Positions 31,953 through 41,683 of a stretch of DNA of 64,000 bases are shown here, piece by piece (within the stretch, counting starts at the first letter, position 1; every line of letters begins with the position of its first letter). Location: assembly GCA_964036045.1 (NCBI GenBank), contig OZ038382.1, positions 150,176,961 through 150,240,960 of the forward strand. The letters are read 5' to 3'. The stretch is from Eutreptiella sp. 'Long Island Sound 2002' (Eukaryota > Euglenozoa > Euglenophyceae > Eutreptiales > Eutreptiaceae). A program made the position numbers and the translations under genes. The notes beneath the pieces are model-generated. The model saw only the letters and a program-made list of their open reading frames with translations, had not been told where the DNA came from and ran no database searches.

Positions 31953-32995
31953 TGTGTACGGCGTCCTGGGCCTCCTGGCTCCTGTTCACCGGTGTGCACG
32001 CTCTGCGTGTGGTGTTGTGTGTACGGTGTCCTGGGCCTCCTGGCTCCTGTTCACCGGTGTGCACGCTCTGCGCGTGGTGTTGCGTGTACGGTGTCCTGGG
32101 CCTCCTGCCTCCTGTTCACCGGTGTGCACGCTCTGTGCATGGTGTTGCGTGTACGGCGTCCTGGGCCCCCTGGCTCCTGTTCACCGGTGTGCACGCTCTG
32201 TGTGTGGTGTTGCGTGTACGGCGTCCTGGGCCTCGTGGCTCCTGTTCACCGGTGTGCACGCTCTGTGTGTGGTGTTGCGTGTACAGTGTCCTGGGCCTCC
32301 TGGCTCCTGTTCACCGGTGTGCACGCTCTGCGTGTGTTGCTGTGTGTACGGTGTCCTGGGCCTCCTGGCTCCTGTTCACCGGTGCGCACGCCCTGTGTGT
32401 GGTGTTGCGTGCACGGTGTCCTGGGCCTCCTGGCTCCTGTTCACCGGAGTGTACGCTCTGCGTGTGGTGTTGTGTGTACGGTGTCCTGGGCCTCCTGGCT
32501 CCTGTTCACCGGTGTGCACACTCTGTGTGTGGTGTTGCGTGCACGGCGTCCTGGGCCTCCTGGCTCCTGTTCACCGGTGTGCACGCTCTGTGCGTGGTGT
32601 TGCGTGTACGGTGTCCTGGGCCTCCTGGCTCCTGTTCACCGGTGTGCACGCCCTGTGCGTGGTGCCGCGTGTACGGTGTCCTGGGCCTCCTGGCTCCTGT
32701 TCACCGGTGTGCACGCTTTGTGTGCGTGTACGGTGTCCTGGGCCTCCTGGCTCCTGTTCACCGGTGTGCACGCTCTGTGTGTCGTGGTGCGTGTGCGGCG
32801 TCCTGGGCCTCCTGGCTCCCGTTCACCGGTGTGCACGCTCCGTGCGTGGTGGTGCGTGTACGGTGTCCTGGGCCTTCTGGCTCCCGTTCACCGGTGTGCA
32901 CGCTCTGTATGTGGTGTTGTGTGTACGGTGTCCTGGGCATCCTGGCTCCTGTTCACCGGTGTGCACGCTCTGTGCGTGGTGTTGCGTGCGCCTTT
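31953..32995 (+). repeat. second 65-bp minisatellite array, about 16 units, diverged subfamily
   Basis: Begins after a T-run (31,929-31,949). Units share GTCCTGGGCCTCCTGGCTCC with the first array but carry GTGCACGCTCTG where the first has GTGCGCCCGCTCG. Starts at 31,963, 32,028 and 32,093 give the 65-bp period. Degenerate units continue to about 33,200. Confidence 0.88.
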
Positions 32996-33289
32996 TGGTC
33001 CTTTTGTGCTGGTGTGCTCGTGTGGTGTGTGTTGTGTTGTGCGTGTGGTGTCCTGGGACACTTGGTTCGTGTTCTCCGGTGTCGCGGTGTGTTGCGTTGT
33101 GTGTGGTGTCCGGTGTGCGGTGTTGCGTGTGCGATGTCCCGGGCCTCCCGGCCCCTGTTCACCGGTGTGCGTGCTCGGTGTGTTGCGTGGTGTGTGCGGC
33201 GTGGGTGTGGGTGCGTGCTCGCGTGTGCCATACCGTTGCAGCATTTTTCTTCACACATTGCTTCCCATGGCGTCTTACTTATTCTTCCC

Positions 33290-33760
33290 GTCCTGGACTC
33301 GTTGATTTTGGCGACGCCCAAGAGTAAGCGTGTCTTAATGCATGCATGGCGGTGTATGCTTTTTACGCGTTGGTTTGTGGACTCTTTGCATTTTGCGACG
33401 CCCAAGAGTAGGCGTGTTTGCTTAATGCATTCATGGCATGCTACTTATTCTTTATGTCTTGGACTCTTTGTTTTTTGCGACGCCAAAGAGTAAGCGTGTC
33501 TTAATGCTTGCATGGCGGCACATGCTACTTAACCGTTTGTTTGCGGACTCTTTGTATTTTGCGACGCCCAAGAGTAGGCGTGTTTGTTTAATGCATGCAT
33601 GACATGCTACTTATTGTTTATGTCTTGGACTCTTTGTTTTTTGCGACGCCCAAGAGTAAGCGTGTCTTAATGTACGTATTGCGGCATATGCTACGCACTC
33701 TTTGGTTTGTGGACTCTTTGTTTTTTGTGACGCCCAAGAGTAAGCGTGTATTAATGCCCA
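33290..33760 (+). repeat. alternating 84/82-bp satellite (166-bp dimer), 6 monomers
   Basis: GCGACGCCC-type markers at 33,311, 33,395, 33,477, 33,561, 33,643 and 33,727 give spacings 84, 82, 84, 82, 84. AGTAAGCGTG and AGTAGGCGTG types alternate over the first five monomers, so the working unit there is a two-monomer dimer. Confidence 0.85.
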
Positions 33761-33956
33761 CAAAGGTGGGTGGGGAGGTACATGGAGAAGGACAAAGGAA
33801 GAGAAAGGGCGCGAGACGGTGGGCGTGGCGTGTTAGTATACTATTTTTCAGTTTTTTCGCGTTGCTCGCGGCGCGTTTTTCTTTACCTATACGGCGTGTT
33901 AGAGGGTGAGAGGCATGGTGTTGTATTCCTAAGCTCGGTACGGTGCTTACGGCGTC

Positions 33957-34784
33957 AACTGCCCTATGTCAGGTGCCTCTTGAGCCGCTCCCGCATGTGC
34001 TTGGGAAGGCATTGTCGCGGCCACCCGGTCCATGTGTCCCAGGTGGGAGGGTGTCCCCACATGTGTCCATGGGTAGGGCCACATGCCCCCTCCTTTGGGC
34101 GGCAGCTCTGGGGGGCTGCCCAGCCGTGTGGAGTATCTCTCACCACAAGGGGTATTGCTCCCGCTTGTCTACGGCACGACCGCCTCACCCTTGTGGCTTG
34201 AGTTGCGGGGCCACTCTGCTTGGCAGGTGACCCCCTCCTGGACTGTGTACCGGCTCGCCTGTCACCGGTTGCTTCCATGGCTCCGGGTGACGTTTGCCAT
34301 GGTCCCCGATGCAGCCTGGCCGGGCTCGGACCAGTGGCCTTGGAGTACCGCTCCTGCCACTGGCCCGCTGGGTCGGCTGGGTCGCCCCAGTGTGTCCCAC
34401 CCATGGGGTATTGGTTCTTTCCTGTCCCTCGGCCGCCCTACGTGTGTGCAGGGTCCTGGGCCGTTGGGCTCCTGTTCACCGGTGTGCCCGCGCGGTTTGC
34501 TGTGGTGCGTCTGCGGTATCCTGGGCCAGCTGGCTCCTGTTCACCGGTGTGCTCGCTCGGTGTGTTGTGTTGCATGTGCGGTGTCCTGGGCCACTGGGCT
34601 CCTGTTCACCGGTGTGCGTGCTGTGTGCGGTGCGCGTGTGCCATGGGTGGTTGTGTCCCTCTTCCTCCCCCCCTAATTTTCGTTTTTTTTTTACTTGTTT
34701 TTTTTTTTTTGTTTTTTTTTTTTTACCTGTTTTTTTTTTTTTTTTTTGGGAAATCTCGCGGAATTCTCCACGTTGCTGAGAAAG
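33957..34784 (+). repeat. repeat element A, copy 3 (3 internal 65-bp units)
   Basis: Matches copy 1 from CTGCCCTATGTCAGGTGCC to the T-rich tail, including three 65-bp-type units at about 34,445-34,640. It lacks the (GGTA)n start. Confidence 0.8.
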
Positions 34785-35250
34785 ATGTCCTTGTTTAGTG
34801 CCCTAGATAATTTGCTGAAATCCTGCAGGTTTTGATGTTGAAAACCCAAACCAAAGCAGTAAGTAGAGCAAGAACAGGATGTGGATCGAATCAATGAATC
34901 CTTTGAAATCCAGTGTAACACAAAAGGGCTGCAGATAGACAAAGCAGGTATAAATACAAAGATTCAATCACAAAAGGATAAACCAAATGATTTTTATATG
35001 GAAACTGGCATGACTCTTGCTTCCCAATTAGCCTCAAGCACTTCATGTGCACTCTTTTGGATGAAATGGATTTGGTTAGGAATATGGGGCAAAGGAGTTA
35101 GGCCAGAGACATATTATGACTTGGCCAAGCAACTGCATTCAGAAACAGTTAAAAGGTAGAACCACAATAAGTGGTAGAAACAATTGAGTATAGGGGTCTT
35201 GGGGTGGGAGACCACTAGGCCTAACCTCGAAGGCCTAAGGCATGAAATGC
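34785..35250 (-). repeat. LTR-like remnant, right half of the split repeat
   Basis: The first about 58 bp repeat 24,048-24,106. It then continues with AT-rich sequence resembling 36,680-36,860 in wording (AGGGCTGCAG, GATAATAAAG/GTATAAATAC types). Interpreted as a minus-strand LTR interrupted by the minisatellite block; low certainty. Confidence 0.35.
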
Positions 35251-35789
35251 CTATTTTATTTCGGTATATCCTCCATGAAGGAAGGTACCTCCGCTCAGTT
35301 GAGTGGTAGGGGTGAACTTCATGGGGGGCTAGGGTTATGACCCTAGTTACTTTGAGAAAGTGTACTTAAAGCTTCAAAAGAGGGATAAAAATACTTAAGT
35401 AAGCCTTGGCATCAACAAAAGGGTTCTAAGGGGGGCTTGGCCTGGATCAAGCCCTCCAAGAAAGACATGGAAGTGACTTTTTCTTACTAGCTGTAGGGGG
35501 GCTGGGCCGTTCTTGGTATGAAAGGGCTTCTCGGTATCACAGCAGGGGTCGGCATCGGTCGGCTCCTCAGGCTTCCCAGGGTGTTTGCCAACCCCGCCAA
35601 CAGGTGATTGGCTTGTACTCGGTGAGGTGAAAATCCCACGATGGCAGGTGACGGTTGGGGGGGAATCAGGGGCTCCAGTTTAGCCCGAATCTCTTGAGTG
35701 AGATCACCAACAAGTTTAGAGGTGGCTCCTCGGAGAGCCTTTTTAATATCCGACCGCGTCAGGGACCTGTTGGAGGAGCTTCCAGATCC

Positions 35790-36359
35790 TTAACTCCTCC
35801 CACCCAAGGACTCAGGGCCACGTAGGCCACTCAGGGAAGTGAAACCAGGTGCTGGCATGGTGTAACCAGGTTCAGGTGCCGCATAGCCAGGTATCCCAGT
35901 CATGTACACGCCCGCCGCAGGTCTGTGATAGACGTCCTCATGGCGGCGCGGCATAGGCTCAGGCGCACCGGTGTAGGTGAAGCTGGATGCCACTGGTTCG
36001 CTGACTGCAGTTGCCATAGGTGGCACAGTCGCGGCTGGAGTCACACCATAGGTGGGCCAAGGCATTCCAGTAAAGCATAGACCCTCAGCCATAGGTGGAG
36101 TGGTTGTGGGTGAGGATGTAGCTGAATGTGCGGCTGGGAGTGTAGTGGTTGTTGGAGAGGGTACTGCAGGGAGATCAGAGGGGCTCGGAGCGCTCTCCTC
36201 AAGTGTGTCCTCGCAGGGCGCCTCGTCGGGTGGTCCGTATCCATCTCCAGGGTATGCATCTTCGACTCCCCTGTCCACTGCTTGCTTCTCCTTCTCCTTC
36301 TCTTTGCCTTCAGGTCCTCCCACGGATAGACCACTGAAAGCAACTCCCAAGCCATCCAA
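35790..36359 (-). pseudogene. Pro/Thr-rich ORF, possible gag of an LTR element
   Basis: A 189-codon ORF with an acidic/basic start (EGKEKEKEKQ), then Pro-, Thr-, Ser- and Gly-rich sequence with loose repeats (GIPGYAAPEPGYTMPAPGF). No known domain. It lies downstream, on the minus strand, of a TGGTAGCAAGAGG primer-site-like motif (36,588-36,600) and an AT-rich LTR-like stretch, the same arrangement as at 23.5-24.1 kb. The gag reading rests on that parallel. Confidence 0.3.
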
Positions 36360-36587
36360 AGAATCGTCCCTCAGCCCACTTCAGGCCACTGAAGGTACAG
36401 GCACCTCACGTTCAGGTTCACCAGCAGGTTTGGGCGCTGGCACTGGCTTGGCTGGTGCCACTAAGAGCTCTGTCGTCTCGGCAGTGTCCTTGGTGTCCAT
36501 ATTTCTGTTCGCCCTTCTTGCTCAGGACAGTTCTCAGCGCGCTGGTTGTACGGCACAGGGTTGCTGCCGGCACCCAGAGGCTGTCTG

Positions 36588-36900
36588 CCTCTTGCTACCA
36601 GAAAATTTTTATGAGTCTTTCAGCTCTTGTTGTGCCTCTCCTGCTGCTTCCTGCTGGTGTAGGGTTCGTGCTGCTTGTTTTTGATGGAGAAAATGTTTTG
36701 TTGATGAAATACAAAACCAATACAGGATACCTCAGGCCAGAGATGAGCAAGTAGAAGTCAAACAGGATCAAAGCACGAAGGGCTGCAGTCAGAAAAGAGT
36801 TAGATAATAAAGATATCAACAAAAGACTACAGCAATAGACAATCAATGCAACTTGGATCAAAATATTTCACATGATTGAGAAACGCTGATTGGAAAACTG
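36588..36900 (-). repeat. PBS-like site and LTR-like AT-rich stretch
   Basis: Minus strand TGGTAGCAAGAGG follows TAAAAATTTTC, comparable to TGGTAGCAGAGG at 24,036. The region above it is AT-rich and noncoding. No second LTR was found nearby. Confidence 0.3.
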
Positions 36901-37410
36901 CCCCAAGGGCTCACACTCCATATAGTGCCAGCCTGAAATGTGCACTCTTTGTTTTGGGTCCCATAGGTGCTGAGGTGGCATGGCTTGTGGCGCTGAGGTC
37001 ACTGCCGTGTCACATGCGATATTCCTACTTAGCTAGGCTGACTGGGAATTGAACCCAGGACCTCTCAAAAAGAGGTGCCATGGCCCTTAGGGTGAATACC
37101 ACTGGGATGGCTAAGCATTCATGAGAAAACATAGAAATATGTATAGGCTCTGGATCAACGTCAGCGCCTCAGTCAGTCCAGCAAATGGTGTAAAAGATCA
37201 ATCAGTTGGGGGGTCAGGGGTCCACACAACCTCCAAAGTTTAATGCTTGGTTTTATAGGTCAAAATGTCTTGTCACCCCTTTTTGGATAGGCTAATACTA
37301 AGATGAAAATGAGTGTTGCCTCTAGGCCTCTTTATAACAACTAAAGCTAACCTTTTGGCAGGGAAATACACTTTTTCTTACTGAATGCAAAACACATATT
37401 TTTGGCAAAA
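36901..37410. other. no gene; tRNA-like arms only
   Basis: No coding signal. On the minus strand 37,042-37,076 forms a T-arm-like hairpin (CTGGG-TTCAATT-CCCAG) next to a second hairpin, but no complete tRNA can be drawn. Confidence 0.35.
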
Positions 37411-37862
37411 CGTTGGTTTTTTGTCAGCGGCAGATGCGCCCCTAAGAAGTGGAGTCACCCTTCAGCTCAGATCAAGCAGCGGCCCGATGGTAATGCAGCC
37501 GACCCCAGTCTCTTTGCTTGCCGGTTCCAACCCTGGCAGGGTGTATTTTACGCCGCCGCCACCGCCGCCAAAAGTCAGCCAACCAGGATTCGAACCGCCC
37601 ACCCAAACCATTGACCAACAGTTGTGTGTTAGCAAGGGGCATCCCCACTTCATAGAGCCTTTTAAACGAAAACCTTTGCCCCCCCCCACCCCCCCTCAAA
37701 AGCGTGACCTCCAGTTTTAGGGGGTAGAGGCCTCAGAATCCAGAAATCGGTTGGGGCATGGTCTTAGTCGGCAAAATATTGATTTTACAAAGGGTTGGAC
37801 ATCAAATATCATGCCTTGGGGTATGCTGCACGAATGACCCCATAAAAAGGGTTCTGTGATTT
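37411..37862. repeat. palindromic dual-tRNA SINE, copy 1
   Basis: Starts TTTTTTGTCAGCGGCAGATGC, as does the copy at 53,942. The left arm has a plus-strand A box-like GGCCCGATGG (37,481) and B box GGTTCCAACCC (37,523-37,533). The right arm carries the same promoter on the minus strand: B box as GGATTCGAACC (37,586-37,596) and A box-like TGGTCAATGG complement (37,608-37,617). A GCC-triplet run joins the arms. A C-run and a conserved 170-bp tail (GGGGGTAGAGGCCTCA...) follow. Confidence 0.7.
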
Positions 37863-38060
37863 TTTTTAGATGCGGATTTTTTTTAGAGGAAATATTTTTT
37901 CTTAGCTAAAAAAAACAGTCCGCACCAGAAAAAGGTATTCCACACTAAGAAAAAATATTCCGCGCTAAAAAAGATTACTCTAACATTTTTTTCTGCGCGC
38001 AGTTATTTTTTCTAGCGCAAATGCCGCATAATTTAGAAGTGGTAAAAAAAGTGTTATTGG
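37863..38060. repeat. T-rich foldback-like repeat
   Basis: Contains TTTTTTTTAGATGCGGA followed by complementary A-rich stretches (CCGCGCTAAAAAAGATTA). The same signature occurs at 46,900-47,160. Confidence 0.45.
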
Positions 38061-38214
38061 CGATTCCCTAGGGACCTATGGGCGACGTGGTGTGTGCGAG
38101 GATCCCATGACAGCACGGGTGATGAAGGAAGTTTGATTTTGATCCCCCCCCTCCCCCCTCAGCTTGGACCACCAACCCCCCGCCACCCCTCTAGACCCCC
38201 TCTCGAGCGCCAGA

Positions 38215-38255
38215 TTAGCAAGACGAGGCGCTATACAAATGTTGTTTGTTGCCCA
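38215..38255 (+). repeat. possible L2/CORE-type retroposon tail
   Basis: GGCGCTATACAAATGTTGTTTG resembles the GCGCTATATAAAT-type 3' ends of L2-like LINEs and their SINEs known in several animals. Similarity by eye only. Confidence 0.25.
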
Positions 38256-38308
38256 GACATGTTAAATGCAATCGTTAGCCCGCGACAAGGTGCCACTGGC
38301 GCCGGACG

Positions 38309-38875
38309 TTGCCACCCAAATTGAGCATTTTGTCCGATCCATCTACTCCTCAAACGGGGCTGCTAGCCTTGCTAGCGCTGCCCCACTCAGCAATGAGTGT
38401 GGGCCCAGCGTGGAACCGCGTGGCCACCAGCATTTGGTGGCCCTTTGTGGGAACCTGGGAGTGGAATTGCGGTACACAATGTGAAATGTGGTGTCCGGTC
38501 CGAAGACGTTTCTACATAAAGGACATGTTGTTGCGGTGCATGACAGGGGCCACAGATAAGAACCACACAAAGGTTACCGCCTCGGAGGTCCATGAGAACG
38601 CCGAAGCAGCATGGGCAGCTTTCCACAAAGCCCATATGAGTTCCTGTCCTGGTTCCGCAAGGGGCAATTGGTCTGGATACTCTGATACCTCCTCAGAGCC
38701 AGCCTTCTTTCCTGAATCCGCAACACAACCAGCCTCCCTCCCGTCCCCTACCCCCCAAGAAACCCCTGCAAAGGTACCACCACCGCTGCAGCAGAAGACG
38801 CAAAGTGCCCTTGTGCCCATTGACGTAGGGGATGTTGACGTGTTCCATAATCGCCCGGTTGTCAACGTACACTGA
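38309..38875 (+). other. ORF of unknown nature
   Basis: A 188-codon ORF ending in a Ser/Pro-rich tail (about 38,690-38,870). I see no family motif and its start lies in ordinary sequence. It may be chance or a decayed gene; I assign no function. Confidence 0.2.
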
Positions 38876-39199
38876 ACAGCTTACCTAGGGCTACGAAACT
38901 ACGGTGGTAACCTCGATTGTGACCATGCAACCTGCATACGACTAGAGAAGCGTAGGGGTGGCAGGCAAGAAGTCATGCGCTGCCTAGATGCCCAAAACGG
39001 GGATTTTGCACAGCGTGCGAACGCTGATCGGTTGGGATGCATTTTCTTTTGTCGTTTCGGGAAATGGATGACTGAAGCGTACATCCTTGAGTTGTGTGGT
39101 TAACTCCATTCAATGCACAGCATTCTATGGACCGATCCCCCTCCCCCCCCCCAACCTTCTCACTGCACACAGTGCCCAGCAGTCTATGGGCGCAACTCT

Positions 39200-40400
39200 G
39201 TTTGGGGATGCACGTGGTCATATCATAGAGTTCATCGCAGAGGATCACCGCCGCTGTCCAAATGTTGTAAAGTAGGGTAATAAGCCACCTTGGCCAGAGC
39301 CCATGTGCAAAGATTCATCTACTCAGAGAACAGGGTTGTTCCTTCACTTGGGGATTCATGCAGAGAGTTCATCGCAGAGGATCACAGGTACTATGTGAAT
39401 GTTGTAAAGTAGGGTACTCACTCACCTTGGCCAGAGCCCATGTGCACAGATTCATCTGCTCAGAGAACAGGGGTCTTCCTTCGCTGGGGGACCTATGCAC
39501 AGAGTTCATCACAAAGGAGCACAGGTACTATCTGAATTTTGTAAAGTAGGGTAATCAGCCACCTTGGCAAGAGCCCATGTGCACAGATTCATCTGCTCAG
39601 AGAACAGGGGTCTTCCTTCACTGGGGGACGTATGCAGAGAGTTCATCGCAAAGGATCACAGGTGCTACGTGAATGTTGTAAAGTAGGGTACTGAGCCACC
39701 TTGCGCCAAGCCCATGTGCACAGATTCATCTGCTCAGAGAATAGGGGTCTGCCTTCGCTGGGGGACCTATGCACAGAGTTCATCGCAAAGGATCACAAGT
39801 ACTATCTGAATTTTGTAAAGTAGGGTACTAAGCCACCTTGGCAAGAGCCCATGTGCACAGATTCATCTGCTCAGAAAACAGGGGTGTTCCTTCACTGGGG
39901 GACGTATGCAGAGAGTTCATCGCAAAGGATCACAGGTACTATGTGAATGCTGTAAAGTAGGGTACTCAGCCACCTTGGCCAGAGCCCATGTGCACGTATT
40001 CATCTGCTCAGAGAACAGGGGTCTTCCTTCGCTGGGGGACCTATGCATAGAGTTCATCGCAAAGGATCACAGGTACTATCTCAATTTTGTAAAGCAGGGT
40101 ACTCATCCACCTTGGCAAGGGCCCATGTGCACAGATTCATCTGCTCAGAGAACAGGGGTCTTCCTTCGCTAGGGGGCGTATGCAGAGAGTTCATCGCAGA
40201 GGATCACAGCTACTATCCGAATTTTGTAAAGTACGGTACTCAGCCACCTTGGCAAGAGCCCATGTGCACAGATTCATCTCCTCAGAGAACACAAGTCTTC
40301 CTTCACTGAGGGATCTATGCAGAGAGGTCATTGGAACGGATCGTACATAATGTCTGAATTTTGTAAAGCAGGGTACTCAGCCACCTTGGCCAAAGCCCAG
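39200..40400 (+). repeat. 137-bp satellite, 9 units, alternating as a 274-bp dimer
   Basis: The marker TTCATCGCA occurs at 39,231, 39,368, 39,505, 39,642, 39,779, 39,916, 40,053, 40,190 and (degenerate) about 40,327, exactly 137 bp apart. From the third unit, GACCTATGCACAGAG and GACGTATGCAGAGAG types alternate, so the unit of amplification is a dimer. Confidence 0.92.
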
Positions 40401-41683
40401 GGGCACAATGTCAAGCATTGGGATGAGGTGCTCGCACTGGAGGGCTGTGAGTGCACAATCAACCGGCAGAAAGAAAAGAAAGCCAGGTCCCATTCTATTA
40501 CAGATGTCTTTCTTTCTGCTCTTCATAGCATTCCGAGTTCGGATAGTGCATCAGAGGCCCCTTTGTATCTGGAGTCTGAGCAAAAGGCTACTGATCCAAA
40601 AACGTCCCTGTATTCGGCTACCCAGCAGAATACCTAGACACAGGGTTATTCAGCCAAGCTTTTTCCTCTCGTTTCTTCTGAAGTACAACGTGCCAGTCAC
40701 GTGGCTGTGTTGCAGTGTCTCACAGCCATAGTTATCAACTCCTTACCACCCTGCATCCCAGCACAAAAGTTTTTGCATTTTCTGCGGCTTTCGCAGTCTG
40801 CCCAGTCAGTCCCAAGTTCCAGATTCTGGTTTCGGGAAAGGACTACATGATGCCAGCTAGATTTAGCCTGCGCACGTGTATGTCGGCAGTTGTATGTGTT
40901 GTGCGCAAGCCACGCCCTTGTCCAGCTACAGTAGGCGTGGGGACCGTAATAATTGTGTACGTTGGCGTAGCTTATACAAGGGGGGGGGGGGGGGGGTAAA
41001 AGGAAGATCACTGACAGTGATGCCCACTCTTTGCCTGTCTACACAAGCAGTGAGTTCTGGTTGCTGAGTGGGGACCTCTTTTCAGACGCAGAGTGATCCA
41101 GCCCGGTTTTTTCTGCTCATTTCTTCTGGAGTGCACTGTGCCACCTAGCGGCCCGTGCTTTGCTGCAGCGTTTGACAGCCATAGTGATCAACTTTTGAGA
41201 GCTTTGCAACGCAGATTGATCCAGCCAGGTCCACGATGCTGAAATTTTGTCCAAGCAGGCCTGTAGCCACAGATTTCAGCATGTTTCGCTCAGGTCAAAG
41301 TGCCATGATTCATTCTGTCATTCAGCCAATTTCAGTTGCATGGGATTCATGTCTATTTGAAAACATGATTATGGTGCACTTGACAAAGCTGAATTTTTTC
41401 AAGCAGGCCTGGGGCCACCACTTTCAGCTCTCTTGTGTGCCTGGTTTCCAAAATGCATCCCTGATCAGTGCCACATGTCGACCCCGTGGTATTTTGCGAT
41501 CCAATGCAGGCCCCGCTCGTCAGCTTCATTGACTGCCACATGAAGTATATGGTGCTGAAACTTTTTGAAGCATGCTTGGGGTCATAAGTTTCAAACATCA
41601 TTGTTTCTAAAGTTGCAGCTTTTTTTGTGTTTGCTGTTGTGTGCTTGTATGTGTGAAGAAGGCAAGGCAGGGAAAAACAAATA
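40401..41683. other. noncoding, with two diverged copies of a ~100-bp repeat
   Basis: 40,645-40,745 and 41,094-41,200 share CAGCC..GTTTTTTCT.CTC.TTTCTTCTG.AGT and the following CAGCCATAGT.ATCAACT. A G17 run lies at 40,980-40,996. No gene seen. Confidence 0.45.

Noticed and set aside
37042-37076. tRNA gene on the minus strand
   Set aside because: T-arm and a second hairpin are present but separated by one base, with no acceptor or D arm; a relic at most.
39200-40400. CRISPR-like regular repeat array
   Set aside because: The entire 137-bp unit is conserved with no variable spacers, and the context is eukaryotic: a satellite.
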